Assembly (NCBI RefSeq): GCF_042186555.1
Contig: NC_133336.1
Location: 192,626,251-192,690,250, forward strand
DNA: 64,000 nucleotides
DNA from: Aquarana catesbeiana
Taxonomy: Eukaryota; Chordata; Amphibia; Anura; Ranidae
Direction: 5' to 3'
Shown here: piece after piece, positions 35,982 to 46,964 of the stretch
Position numbering within the stretch: the stretch's first letter is position 1
Layout: the number at the start of each line of letters is the position of its first letter
Notes under the pieces: generated by a model
Told to the model about the DNA's origin: nothing
Databases searched by the model: none
What the model saw: only the letters and a program-made list of their open reading frames with translations
Made by a program: the position numbers and the translations under genes

Positions 35982-36859
35982 AGAACTCGGTAAGTGGGTC
36001 CATGTGGGTGGCATACACGAGGGTATGGCAAGAATGGAGGGAGTTTGTGCAGAATATTGGGGAAGAGTCGGTCGGTAAGGAGGTGAGATTGCTGTTGATA
36101 TACTACATTGCTAGGAAAATGGAGGAGGGTGTATCCGCGTCAGTGGTGAATAGGAATGTGACTGGGTTGGCCTTTCTGTTTAAGTTGCAAGGTCAATGGG
36201 ACTTTACGAAAGATTTTTGGGTACGGCAGGCAATGAAGGGTTACAGAAAGGCAATGGTTAGACGGGATGCGAGACGACCGGTGACATTTGAGATTTTACA
36301 GGGTGTTATAGGGCAGCTGGAGAGGGTATGCTCCTCGGGTTACGAAGTGATGTTGTTTAAGGTGGCATTTTTTTTAGCGTTTTTTGGGGCTTTTAGAATA
36401 GGGGAATTGGTTAGCCCTTCTAAGAAGGTTCAAGGAGGTCTGAGTTATCAGGACGTGAAGTGTGAGGCAGAAGTTTTGCAGTTGTATTTGAGGAAATCTA
36501 AGACTGACCAACTGGGGAGAGGCAGAATTGTGCGGGTATATCCAGTTATGGGTTCGCAGTTGTGCCCAGTTGGGGCGGTTAGGGAGTTTTTGGGTGTTCG
36601 CCCAGTGGGACTGGGCCCCTTTTTGGTACATTCGGGGGGTGAATTTTTATCCAGATTCCAATTTGGGGCAGTTTTTGCAAAATGTATACGGGGATTGGGG
36701 CTGACAGAGAAGGAATTCTCGTCACATTCCTTCAGGATAGGAGCAGCCACTGAAGCAGCCAGGAACGGATTGGGGGAGGAAACTGTGAAGAGGATTGGTA
36801 GGTGGGAATCTAAGAGGTTTCAATCTTGTGTGCGGCCCAATCTGGTGATAAGTTTGTAG
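35879..36859 (+). pseudogene. Ngaro tyrosine recombinase, nucleophile lost
   Basis: 326 codons, uninterrupted. An N-terminal core-binding-like region (VAYTRVWQEWREF) is followed by the catalytic domain with the first Arg (FGAFRIGEL), Lys (KSKTDQ), His-x-x-Arg (HSFRIGAAT) and GRW. The expected tyrosine in RFxxYxRP is Cys (TGT at 36827-36829). Integration in this family uses that tyrosine, so the protein would be catalytically dead. The same position is Tyr in copy 2. The ORF overlaps the RNase H frame, as in other Ngaro elements. Confidence 0.9.
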
Positions 36860-36972
36860 GGGCAGTATTCTGGTAATAGAGATATGGCGGGGTGTTAAAG
36901 TATTAATGGGTTTTTGTTTTTTTTTATAGTATGGTTTTTCTGTGTTTTTCTATTTCAGATTCACTGACGGGG

Positions 36973-37441
36973 ATGGTCTGGATCATGGGCCATTCCTATG
37001 TGGCATGGGGGGCCCGGAGAGGGGACGCCCGTTATGAGGGTAGGCAATTGGGCTTTAGCAGGAGGGAAGCGTGCATAAAGTGGTTGGGGATCCCAGGTAT
37101 GTTATGGGGTAGATTGGTGTCGGAGGTGCATCGTTACGTGCAACGTGATAGGCCGCCGGATGTATTGGTAATACACGCAGGCGGCAATGACCTGGGCATT
37201 AGAGCCATGGTAGACCTGAAGCGCGACATCAAGTTGGATGTTTGGCGGTTAAGAGAAGCTTTTCCAAAAATGGTCATTGTCTGGTCAGATATGGTGGCCC
37301 GTACATCATGGAGGATGGCTAGATCAGTTGAAGGGGTCAACAGGGCACGTAAAAAAAATAAATAGGGAAGTGAGCAAATTTGTAGTGAATAATGGTGGTC
37401 TGGCAGTTAGGCATATGGAACTTGAGTTTGAGACGTGGAGG
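36973..37441 (+). pseudogene. Ngaro SGNH hydrolase, 5' part
   Basis: Block I is WIMGHSY (Ser) and block III is HAGGNDLG. Frame 36973-37365 ends at a stop after an A8 run (37351-37358), where one extra base shifts it. The neighbouring frame continues to 37441, where a hAT element interrupts it. A polypyrimidine tract ending TTTCTATTTCAG at 36947-36958 lies just upstream, like a splice acceptor. The family is a lipase/esterase-like hydrolase known from Ngaro elements, with unknown role in retrotransposition. Confidence 0.8.
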
Positions 37442-39304
37442 CAGTGCTGTATTTAGGCCTAGGCGGACAAGGCCCAGGCCTAGGGCGACACTTTGTGGGG
37501 GGGGCGGCAACCCCCCCACGAAAAAAAAGCACCTGCATCCTCCTCCCGACTTACGCATGCAGGGCCGCCATCCGAGGAGTACATCTGAATGACATTGCTA
37601 TGGGAGTGCGGGGGGGGGGGGCGGACTGCACCCAGGTAACACCAGGAAGCAGTTGTAGTGGGTGCAGTCGCCCCCCCCCATCGGCAAAGCGATGATCACT
37701 TAGGCAGCGGCGCTGTGACAGGGAGAGGAGAGCTGTACACAGCGGCTGTGTAATTCTCCCGCTCACCCCCTTCCTTTCTCCTGTCAGCTGAAGTTGAACA
37801 GGAGAGAGAGCGTCTCTATTCGTGTTCCCCTAAGCGCTCTCTGCCCAATCTGATTTCCTCCTCATTGGTCATAGCAGAGAGCCAATCAGAACACACGGGG
37901 GATGGGCATTATGGGAAACTTATTCCCAGAAGATTGACGGCCCCAGTATGTCCACAGACAGCAGGCTACAGTCCTCCAACATACATGCACTGGGGGGGGG
38001 GGACCTGACCTGGAACCCAGCAAACAGCAGAGTGCTACAGGGGAAGAAAAAGAGAGGACTGTGCTGGGGGAGGCCAGATAAAGCTATGCTGTACCCGCAC
38101 CACCAGAGAGAGCCACGCTGTACCCATGCTACCAGAGAGAGCCACGCTGTACCCGCACCACCAGAGAGGGAGCCACGCTGTACCCGCACCACCAGAGAGA
38201 GAGCCACGCTGTACCCGCACCACCAGATAGAGAGAGAGCCACGCTGTACCTGCACCACCAGATAAAGCTATGCTGTACCCGCACCACCAGAGAGGGAGCC
38301 ACGCTGTACCTGCACCACCAGATAGAGCCACGCTGTACCAACACAACCAGAGAGGGAGCCACACTGTACCCACACCACCAGAGAGAGAGCCACACTGTAC
38401 CCGCACCACCAGAGAGAGCCACGCTGTACCCGCACCACGAGAGAGGGAGCCACGCTGTACCTGCATCACCAGATAGAGCTACGCTGTACCAACACAACCA
38501 GAGAGGGAGCCAGGCTGTACCCGCACCACCAGAGAGGGAGCCACGCTGTACTCGCACCACCAGAGAGGGAGCCACGCTGTACTCACACCACCAGAGAAGC
38601 AGCCACGCTGTACCTGCACCACCAGAGAGGGAGCCACGCTGTACCCGCACCACCAGAGAGGGAGCCACGTTGTACCCGCACCACCAGAGAGAGCCACGCT
38701 TTACCCGCACCACCAGAGAGGGAGCCACGCTGTACCCGCACCACCAGATAGAACCATGCTGTACCTGCAACACCAGAGAGAGAGCCACACTGTACCCACA
38801 CCACCAGAGAGAGAGCCACGCTGTACCCACACCACCAGAGAGAGAGCCACGCTGTACCCACACCACCAGAGAGAGCGCCACGCTGTACCCACACCACCAG
38901 AGAGAGAGCCACGCTGTACCCGCACCACCAGAGAGAGAGCCACACTGTACCCGCACCACCAGAAAGAGAGCCACGTTGTACCCGCACCACCAGAGAGGGA
39001 GCCACAGGATCACCGTTGCTGTTTCGCTGGGTCTGGTAAGAGGGCCTGTTGGCCATTATCCATTACTGTTCCTATGGACTGAGCCGTGCCTAACCTGCTA
39101 TTCTCTAGGCCTTATTGACCACCACAACAACCCTCTCTGTCCTCCTCCCCCGACATCCCTCTGTTTTCCTCAGATGAAGATAACAGGGCGGGTCTTAAAA
39201 AGGAAGGGGTGTGGCCATGACAGGAAGGGGTGGGTCATATTTAAATTAGGGGGTGCCCAAATTTAGTCAGGCCTAGGGCAGCACAAAATCTAAATACACC
39301 ACTG
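37442..39304. mobile_element. hAT-type non-autonomous element with 8-bp TSD
   Basis: 1863 bp flanked by CGTGGAGG on both sides (37434-37441 and 39305-39312). Ends CAGTGCTGTATTTAG and, reversed, CAGTGGTGTATTTAG. TSD length and CAGTG ends are those of hAT elements. It contains no transposase; its centre is a 31-bp minisatellite. Removing it restores the hydrolase reading frame across the site. Confidence 0.92.
38085..39005. repeat. 31-bp minisatellite inside the hAT element
   Basis: Units of CACGCTGTACCCGCACCACC plus AGAGAGAGAGC; exact 31-bp spacing is seen at 38821, 38852, 38883 and 38914, with 29-33-bp variants elsewhere. Long ORFs on both strands (for example 294 aa at 38129-39013) come from the repeat. 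Confidence 0.93.
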
Positions 39305-39312
39305 CGTGGAGG

Positions 39313-39424
39313 TATTTACGAGCGGATGGAGTACATTTGAACGAGGTTGGAATTGATTTGTGGGCGTTGGGGCTATGGGATGGAATACAGAGAGCACTTC
39401 GGGTGTGGAGGGGCACCCAAGATT
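39313..39424 (+). pseudogene. Ngaro SGNH hydrolase, 3' part
   Basis: Continues the hydrolase after the hAT insertion with a DGVHLNEVG block, which holds the catalytic Asp and His, and ends in ALRVWRGTQD with a stop at 39422-39424. Copy 2 shows the same C terminus uninterrupted. Confidence 0.8.
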
Positions 39425-39880
39425 AAGGTATTATTCTTGGGCGCTGTGGCGGGCGTTGGTCTGGGCAAAAGCAAGGTAAATGGCAAAAAGTAAGAGTCTT
39501 TTTGGGAGCTAGCGTTGATATGGCTCATGATGGTGGTTCCCGGTTAACGGAGGTTAGCCGGGAAGTGATAATGGGGCACTGCGGTCATTGCTAGTCTCTG
39601 AGCCAGCTTGTCGGCTTGAGGCCTATTTGATAGATTTGATGGACACAGAGGATTATCAAGATATTGCTCAGACCAACGCTTGATAATTAAGCAGGTTGTT
39701 TTAACAGATGTTGTTTTTGTTGTTGATGTTTTTCTATTTATGATAGATAATGTTCATATGTTATATTTTTATATTTAAGATTATTTGTTTAATAAATTAG
39801 GCCGATACGGCCTTTTAATACTCCAAGCTCGGTGTGGTTTGAGTCATTGGGGTAAAAGGGTAAGTGGGTTGCTATTAGGG

Positions 39881-40620
39881 GTAAAAATGACATCTGTAAT
39901 CCGTCAGTCATGAGCTGTCGGTCCTGTGTGACGAAGCTGGACAGAAGAGGAGATCCCAGGGGAGGACCCGTCTTGGAGAGATCACGCAGCGTGCTGGTCT
40001 ATAGAGGGGCCTGGTGACTCGGCTGGAGGACGTATCCAAAAGAAGTAACTATACAGCATAGTGTCGCCGGTTCGGCTTAAAGGTTCAAGCACTGTGACTG
40101 ACTGTTCACTGCGGAAAATCTGATACATCCTGTGGCAGAGGATCGTGTAGATTTACCCCCCCAAGTAAGTCTGTGACAGAGACTTTAGATTCGTGCTGCG
40201 TACTGGCTGCTAGACCGGTGAGAGAGGCCTATCCAGATGAGCAAGGAGTGTGTCCCATGAGGGGAACGTATTCCACATAATTATCTGAATTCTACCGGGA
40301 CATTTGTCGCTAAGATCTTGTAAGAAGATATTTGAGTTTCTCCTGAAGGTTTCCTTTTCCGTCTCTTTCCTGCTACTTCCTAAAGTTTGACTGTTTAATA
40401 AAGCATTGAAAACGTACTCCAGTGTTGGTGCGTGTGTCGTCCAGCAGTAAACTCAACGGAACCCCTAGACCCGGTGCCGGTGAAACTGAGGGAAGCAAAG
40501 TGAAGGTAACAGACCTGCTTAAACCAGCAGCTCCACCGAGAGTTAGTTCTACACTCAGAATTGGTAAATACTTTAGTGTGTATGATCTAGGCACAGGTTC
40601 ACTTTATACAGATTTACATT
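39881..40620. other. LTR-like interspersed repeat, unclassified
   Basis: Has AATAAAGCATTGAAAACG followed within 60 nt by a GTGTTGGTGCGTGTGTCG segment, a layout like a polyadenylation signal and R region. No matching second copy, primer site or TG...CA boundaries could be fixed. Confidence 0.25.
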
Positions 40621-41216
40621 GACTATTCAAAGTTTGATTTTGATTTCAAACAGCCCTGAAAATCAATGTTTTTGAGACCTGAAAAAGAAAAGAAAAAATC
40701 AGACGTTGTCATTTCGCATTGACGATTGTAAACCAATCAGCGCTTTACCAGCCAATGAGATCTGTGCGTTTATCATTACTAATAACAGCCAATCCAGTTT
40801 TAATTTATTGCATTCAAAGAGATAAAAAGGCAGTTTCTGATTGGGTCCCGTGTCTTGCTGCACTTGACGCGCAGTCACCGGAGGCCTTATTTAATAATCT
40901 TGGGCCTGTTTTTCTTTTTTTCAGTGCGGTTCCTTGGAGTTAATCTCATCTAATGTGAAATCTCTGCACCCTCTGTTATTTCAGAGATCAATCTCTCAAC
41001 ACACAGACATGTAGATGTACAAACAACACAGAACAGTTAAAAGCCCCGTAAAGTGATATCTCCCTGAACACCATGAATCAGTTGTGTATAACTCACCCCC
41101 CCCTCCCTTTTTGCAACCTACACGCTCGCTACACAGACTCTGCTTCTTGTTTTGCTGGCTTGGCAGCCCTTATTATAGGCATCAACGCGTCCAAAAAAAT
41201 GGCTAGTCCTGAGCCT
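40621..41216. other. low-copy intronic DNA
   Basis: Nothing recognised. A 74-aa ORF at 40719-40943 has no domain. Confidence 0.35.
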
Positions 41217-41591
41217 TAAGCTGGCCATACACTAGTAGACTTTTGAACGAACGCTCAGATGAACATTCTCAGTACATGCGATGACAGGACGAATGTCATT
41301 CTAAAGTAACCTTTGCTTTTACCATTCGATTTTGGCGTGAATGGACTTTCCCGAACATAAGCCGCATTCACTGTTTGGAAATTCACTTTAAACGCTTGGA
41401 CCACACACTAGCGCGCCGCAACCACATACATTGCAAACGGTTTCAGCGTGCTTGCAGAGCAGCCCCCCATTCACCTGAATGAGTTGTGATCTGCGGAAGA
41501 CAGCGCAAGTCGAAAGGGACAGGGGGGTACGATTCTCGCCACAGCCGCGAAACAAAGCATTGCATGTGTATACATAAAAGGGATAGTGGTT
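41217..41591. mobile_element. possible MITE end (GGCCATACACTA)
   Basis: Begins TTAAGCTGGCCATACACTAG, the same terminal phrase that is tandemly amplified at 54200-55400. The other end was not found, so extent and class are uncertain. Confidence 0.35.
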
Positions 41592-41628
41592 GGAGGGTGG
41601 TTGAAAATGAATGGCCTTTTCCCTTTAA

Positions 41629-43032
41629 CCACTTGCCTACTGGGCACTTTCACCCCTTTCCTGCCCAAGCCAATTTTCAGCTTTCAGCGCGCTCACGCTT
41701 TGAATGACAATCGCACGGTCATGCAGCACTGCACCCATATGAAATTTTTTTTCATTTTTTTTCACACAAATAGAGATTTCTTTTGGTGGTATTTAATCAC
41801 CACTGTTTTTTTTTTTTTTACTTTTTGCTAAACAAACGAAAAAAAAAATACAGAAAATTAAAAAAAAAAAAAAAAAAAAAATTTTTATAGTTAGTTCTAA
41901 CATTTTGCAAACAGGTAATTTTTCTCCTTCACAGATGTGCGCTAAGGAGGCTGCACTGATAGGCACAGATGAGCAGGCACAGATGGGCACTGATAGGTGG
42001 CACTGATGGACACTGATGAGGAGGCAATGATGAGGCTGCACTGATGGATACTGATAGGTGGCACTGATGGGTCCTGATAGGTGGAACTGAAGGGCACTGA
42101 TAGGCGGCACTGATGGGCACTGATAGGTGGCACTGATGGGCACTGAGAGGTGGCACTGATGAGGAGGCAATGATGAGGCTGCACTGGTGGACACTGATAG
42201 GTGGCACTGATGGGTACTAGTAGGCAGCACTGATGGGCATTGATAGGCAGCACTGATGGGCACTGGTAGGTGGCACTGATGGGCCCTGATAGGTGGCACT
42301 GATAGGTACTGGTAGGTGGCACTGATGGGCACTGGTAGGTGGCACTGATGGGCACTGATAGGTGGAACTGATAGGTACTCTTAGGTGGCACTGATGGGCA
42401 CTGATAGGTGGCACTGATAGGTACTGGTAGGAGGCACTGATGGGCACTGGTAGGCGGGACTAATAGGTGGCACTGATGAGGAGGCACTGGTGGGCACTGA
42501 TTGGTGGCGCTGATGAGGAGGCAATGATGAAGCTGCACTGATGGACACTGATAGGTGGCACTGATGGGTCCTGATAGGTAGCACTGAAGGGCATTGATAG
42601 GTGGCACTGATGGGTACTGGTAGGCGGCACATATGGGCACTGGTAGGCGGCACTGATAGGTGGCACTGATGAGGCACTGGTGGGCACTGATTGGCAGCAC
42701 TGGTGGGCACTGTTGAGACTGCACTGATAATTAGTGCCCTAATTATCAGTGTCGATGTCTCTTTAACACAAACCGGTTATCGGCTCTCCTTTTCTCTCCT
42801 CATGCTGTCAGCGTGAGGAAAGAAAAGCCGATAACTGGCTTGTGTTTACTTCCATGATTAGCTATCATTGGACACGGCTGATCACCTGGTAAAGGGCCAC
42901 TTTGATTGGCCCTTTACCCAGATCTATGATCAGCTGAGTCGAAAACAGAGTGTGCCGCCCAGGGCGATCAGCGCGATGAAAGGAGGACGTCCATATAAGC
43001 CGTCTTTCAGCTATAGCGCGGGAAGGAAGTTG
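41629..43032. mobile_element. piggyBac-like non-autonomous element, TTAA sites
   Basis: Flanked by TTAA (41625-41628 and 43033-43036). Ends CCACTTGCCTACTGGGC and, reversed, CAACTTCCTTCCCGCGC, imperfect. TTAA duplication is the piggyBac signature. Outside the internal minisatellite the sequence has a 5' AT-rich part and a 3' part with a hairpin around ACCGGTTATCGGCT and AGCCGATAACTGG. No transposase. Confidence 0.7.
41940..42730. repeat. 23-bp minisatellite inside the piggyBac-like element
   Basis: Units of GGTGGCACTGATGGGCACTG plus ATA with variants GAGGAGGCAATGATGAGGC and GGCTGCACTGAT. ORFs up to 260 aa on the minus strand are artefacts. The same motif, reversed, fills the hAT MITE at 59995-60560. 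Confidence 0.92.
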
Positions 43033-43036
43033 TTAA

Positions 43037-43134
43037 GAGCTCATTCACATGTAAGTTAGTGGGGGGGGGGGTGGTAAAACCCCATGAACGAGCCACGGCC
43101 TTCCAAACCCACACCCTCACATGTGAATGAGCCC
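43037..43134. mobile_element. 98-bp TTAA-flanked MITE
   Basis: Ends GAGCTCATTCACATGTAAG and, reversed, GGGCTCATTCACATGTGAG, with TTAA on each side (43033-43036 shared with the preceding element, and 43135-43138). No coding content; loop contains G12. Confidence 0.75.
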
Positions 43135-43779
43135 TTAAAGGGAAAAGGCCATTTGCTAGCAGAATTTAGTCCAAAATTTTCAACCACCCTAGAGAACTAC
43201 AGGAGGGGGGCGGAGACAAGACCGATTACCCTGCACAAGGAGAGAGAGCAGCAGTGGAGCGGTCATTATTACAGGAAGTCTCACACCGGATTATTCCACA
43301 GACCTGGAAGAAATACACAAAGAACACCGAGATTCAAGAAGAGCACACATGATGAATGGATTTAGAAGATATTTTACTTTAAATGTTTGTACATGAGCCA
43401 CCCTTGGCCTGGAATACAAGCAAAGCGATATCTTCTACAAAGGCTGGACAGACCTCACACACAAAGCCTTGACTGCTGGTGTTTTTTTTGGTGCCAATCA
43501 CAAGGGCCCCCGGGGGGGAGAGGTAACCGAACTCCTCGGCACTCTGTGACCAGCCTGTTAAAAGCTTTCAGTCACTGTCATACTGTAATCCCGCTATATA
43601 CTAGAGGGCCATGCTGAGATATAACCTTTACCTGCTCCCTGTGGGGGTACCATGCACACCCGGGGCTGGGGACCACGAGAGAAAGAGGGAGAGAGATGGC
43701 TTAAACTAAGTTATTATAGTTATTATTTATTTATTATAAATATTTATTTCTTAAATACAATGTGAGGGGTGAGGGGTTA

Positions 43780-43785
<6 letters not shown>
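43135..43785. other. unassigned DNA after the TTAA elements
   Basis: 43135-43192 is a partial reverse complement of 41592-41628 (AAAGGGAAAAGGCCATT, TTTTCAACCACC), so the TTAA elements sit inside an older inverted repeat. The ORFs of 93 and 76 aa have no domain. Confidence 0.4.

Positions 43786-43846
<61 letters not shown>
43786..43846. repeat. (TA)n microsatellite
   Basis: Uninterrupted TA dinucleotides of about 60 bp, framed by inverted AT-rich arms (TTATAAATATTTATTTCTTA and its reverse) at about 43730 and 43880. Confidence 0.95.
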
Positions 43847-43847
<1 letters not shown>

Positions 43848-43919
43848 CACTAAATATAATTAAATGCATTTATTTAAGAAATAAATATTTATAATAAATA
43901 AATAATAATAAATAATATA

Positions 43920-45025
43920 CACAGTATCTCACAAGTGAGTACACCCCTCACATTTTTTGTAAATATTTGATTCTGTCTTTTCTTGTGACAACACTGAAGA
44001 AATAATACTTTACTACAATGTAAAGTAGTGAGTGTACAGCTTGTATAACAGTGTAAATTTGCTGTCCCCTCAAAATAACTCAACACACAGCCATTAATGT
44101 CTAAACCGCTGGCAACAAAAGTGAGTACACCCCTAAGTGAAAAAAGTCCAAATTGGGCCCAACGTGTCAATATTTTGTGTGGCCACCATTATTTTCCAGC
44201 ACTGCCTTAACCCTCTTGGGCATGAAGTTCACCAGAGCTTCACAGGTTGCCACTGGAGTCATCTTCCACTCCTCCATGATGACATCACGGAGCTGGTGGA
44301 TGTTAGAGACCTTGCGCTCCTCCACCTTCCATTTGAGGATGCCCCACAGATGCTCAATAGGGTTTAGGTCTGGAGACATACTTGGCCAGTCCATCACCTT
44401 TACCCTCAGCTTCTTTAGGAAGGCAATGGTCATCTTGGAGGTGTGTTTGGGGTCGTTATCATGTTGGAATACTGACCTGTGGCCCAGTCTCCGAAGGGAG
44501 GGGATCATGCTCTGCTACAGTATATCACAGTACATGTTGGCATTCATGGTTCCCTCAATGAACTGTAGCTCCCCAATGCCGGCAGCACTCATGCAGCCCC
44601 AGACCATGACACTCCCACCACCATGCTTGACTGTAGGCAAGACACACTTATCTTTGTACTCCTCACCTGGTTGCCACCACACACGCTTGACACCATCTGA
44701 ACCAAATAAGTTTATTTTGGTCTCATCAGACCACAGGACAGGGTTCCAGTAATCCATGTTCTTAGTCTGCTTGTCTTCAGCAAACTGTTTGCGGGCTTTC
44801 TTGTGCATCATCTTTAGAAGAAGCTTCCTTCTGGGATGACAGCCATGCAGACCAATTTGATGCAGTGTGCGGCGTATGGTCTGAGCACTGACAGGCTGAC
44901 TCCCCCACCCCTTCAACCTTTGCAACCATTCTGGCAGCACTCATACGTCTATTTCCAAAAGGACAACCTCTGGAGATCAACCTCTTTGGTCGACCATGGT
45001 GAAGCCTGTTCTGAGTGGAACCTGT
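43920..45025 (-). mobile_element. Tc1-like transposon, one end lost
   Basis: The 3' end starts CACAGTATCTCACAAGTGAG after TA (43918-43919). The transposase is on the minus strand. The other end runs into a (TA)n tract at 45026 with no inverted repeat, so the 5' part of the element is missing. Confidence 0.85.
44167..44980 (-). pseudogene. Tc1-like transposase, stop and frameshift
   Basis: DDE transposase in pieces. 44777-44980 has GCPFGNRRMSAARM in one frame. The frame then shifts and 44515-44940 carries the first catalytic Asp (VLWSDETKINLF) and GGGSVMVWGC. An in-frame TAG at 44512-44514 follows. 44167-44508 carries the second Asp (FQHDNDPKHTS) and the Glu (SPDLNPIEHLWGILK). All three acidic residues survive. 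The N-terminal paired-type DNA-binding domain is missing. Long dead but recognisable. Confidence 0.9.
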
Positions 45026-45235
45026 CCTGTTATATATATATATATATCGATCTATCTATATATAGATATATATAGATAGATCGATATATATATATATATC
45101 TATATATATAGATATATATATATATATATAGATCTATCTATATATATATAGATATATCTATGTATATATTACATTACAAGTAAAGATAATTATATATATT
45201 TATATTCAGTTAATATAATATATATATATATATAT
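45026..45235. repeat. AT-rich microsatellite cluster
   Basis: TA runs mixed with TAGATAGATCGATA and TATCTATATATAG, partly self-complementary. Confidence 0.9.
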
Positions 45236-46550
45236 TATTATTATACAGTATTTATATAGCGCCAACAGTTTACGTATCGCTTTACAACTTGAGGATAAAC
45301 AGTACAAATACAATACACTTTAATACAGTAGGAATCAGAGGGCCCTGCTCCTTAGAGCTTACAATCTAAGAGGGAAGGTCAAAAGATACAAGAGGTAATA
45401 ACTGTGGGTGATGTGCTGATTGAGAAGATAAATGTACAGTTGTTAGGTGGGGGCCAGATAGGCTTCTCTGAAGAGATGAGTTTTCAGGGATCGTCTGAAA
45501 GTGGATAAAGTAGGAGAAAATCGGACGGATTGGGGTAGAGCATTCCAGAGGATGGGAGAGGCTCTGGAGAAGTCCTGAAGCCGAGCATGGGATGAGGTGA
45601 CAAGGGAGTTTGAGAGCAGGAGGTCTTGGGAGGAGCGAAGAGAACGATTAGGTTGGTATTTTGTGACTAGGTTAGAGATGTAGCTGGGGGCCAGGTTGTG
45701 GATGGCTTTGTAAGTTATAGTTAGTATCTTGAATTTAATTCGGTGGCTGAGTGGCAGCCAATGGAGGGATTGGCAGAGGGGTAGCAGACGCTGAGCGGTT
45801 TGTGTGGTGGATGGGCCTGGCAGCAGCGTTCATGACGGACTGAAGTGGGGATAGCCTATTTAGAGGTAAACCAATGAGGAGGGAGTTGCAGTAGTCGAGG
45901 CGGGAGATGACCAGGGAGTGGATTAGAAGCTTTGTGGTGACATTGGTTAGGAAGGGGCGTATCTTGGAGATGTTGCGGAGATTGAGGCGGCAAGCTTTGG
46001 ATAGTGATAGAATGTGGGGTCGAAAGGTTAGTTCAGAGTCCAGGATTACACCTAGGACCCTGGCGTGGGGAGATGGGTTGATAGTTGAGCCGTTGATCTT
46101 GACAGGGAAATCAGGGGAAGTGGCACCTGAGGGAGGAAATATCATGAGCTCGGTTTTGGATAGGTTGAGTTTGAGGAAGTGATGTGACATCCAGGCTGAT
46201 ATGTCTGCTAGTAAGTTGGTAATGCGCGAGGAGACAGATGGAGAGAGCTGGGGGGTGGAGAGATAGATTTGGGTGTCATCAGCGTAGAGATGATATTTAA
46301 AGCCGTGGGAGGCAATCAACTGACCCAAGGAGGTGGTGTAGATTGAGAAAAGGAGAGGTCCAAGAACAGAACCTTGGGGGACCCCAACAGAAAAAGGAAG
46401 AGGAGAGGAGGAAGTAGAGTTGTAAGTGACACTGAAGGAGCGGTGGGATAGGTAGGATGAGAACCAGCGAAGAGTACAGTCACGGAGACCAAAGGAGTGG
46501 AGTTTTTTGAGGAGGAGGGGATGGTCCACTTTGTCAAAGGCAGTAGCATA
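45236..46550 (-). mobile_element. 5'-truncated LINE (CR1/L2/Rex1 group)
   Basis: The 3' end carries TATTTATATAGCGCCAACAG and an ATT repeat at 45236. The 5' end is cut at about 46550, just before RT motif A, beside a TA repeat. Common 5' truncation and a microsatellite 3' tail fit this LINE group; the exact clade cannot be decided here. Confidence 0.85.
45443..46548 (-). pseudogene. LINE reverse transcriptase C-terminal part
   Basis: Starts in motif A (TAFDKVDHPLLL), then GVPQGSVLGPLLF and the catalytic YADDTQIY, followed by the thumb region with AARPIHHTNRSA. At about 45780 the frame shifts, and the other frame continues with WLPLSHRIKFKI to FREAYLAPT and a stop at 45443-45445. Endonuclease and the fingers domain are missing through truncation, so it is inactive. 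Confidence 0.9.
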
Positions 46551-46960
46551 TATATATACATTCTGTATATTTAATTATAAATGTATTTATTATAAATAAT
46601 GTTTTTTCCTTTTTTTTTGGGGGGGGGGGGGGAGGGGTAAAGCAATAGGGTAATATGTAAGGTGACATTTCATTTGCTTCTATTTTGCCTCTCATCACCA
46701 TGCTAATGAAAATATAAAATAGAACCTTTCTGGTTATATTACATACTTTATTTTAAATCCAATAATGTAATCACTGGGTCTCTGTTATTCTCTATGCATC
46801 ACACACAGATCATAGCTGATTTAAGAGGCCAGCAGTGGGCTGTACAGTGCCCTAAAAAAAATCACAGCACCCTACTTCAGTGCTCCTGAGCTCTCTGCCC
46901 TAATGCTAGCAATGGGAGGAGTTATGCAAATATCAAAATGCCTTGATGGGTGGGTGTTAG
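46551..46960. other. AT-rich spacer, no gene
   Basis: TA-rich start, a T8-G14 run near 46611-46633, then unremarkable DNA. Confidence 0.4.
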
Positions 46961-46964
46961 TCGG

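Larger units (their letters stand above)
32400..39880 (+). mobile_element. Ngaro-type (DIRS order) retrotransposon, copy 1, decayed
   Basis: Order: gag-like, reverse transcriptase-RNase H, tyrosine recombinase, SGNH hydrolase, then a 3' region with the hairpin GGCCGATACGGCC followed by TTTTAATACTCCAAG near 39800. No methyltransferase is visible, which favours Ngaro over DIRS1. Removing the hAT at 37442-39304 gives about 5.6 kb. Both boundaries are approximate. The 3' end resembles the end of copy 2 (62350-62470, reversed). Confidence 0.85.

Noticed and set aside
38129..39013. 294-aa ORF within the hAT element as a possible transposase
   Set aside because: It is a minisatellite frame (VVRVQRGSLSGGAGTAW repeats) with no DDE or zinc-finger motifs.
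39881..40620. Endogenous retrovirus LTR
   Set aside because: No paired LTR, primer-binding site, polypurine tract or viral genes; only a polyadenylation-like signal.
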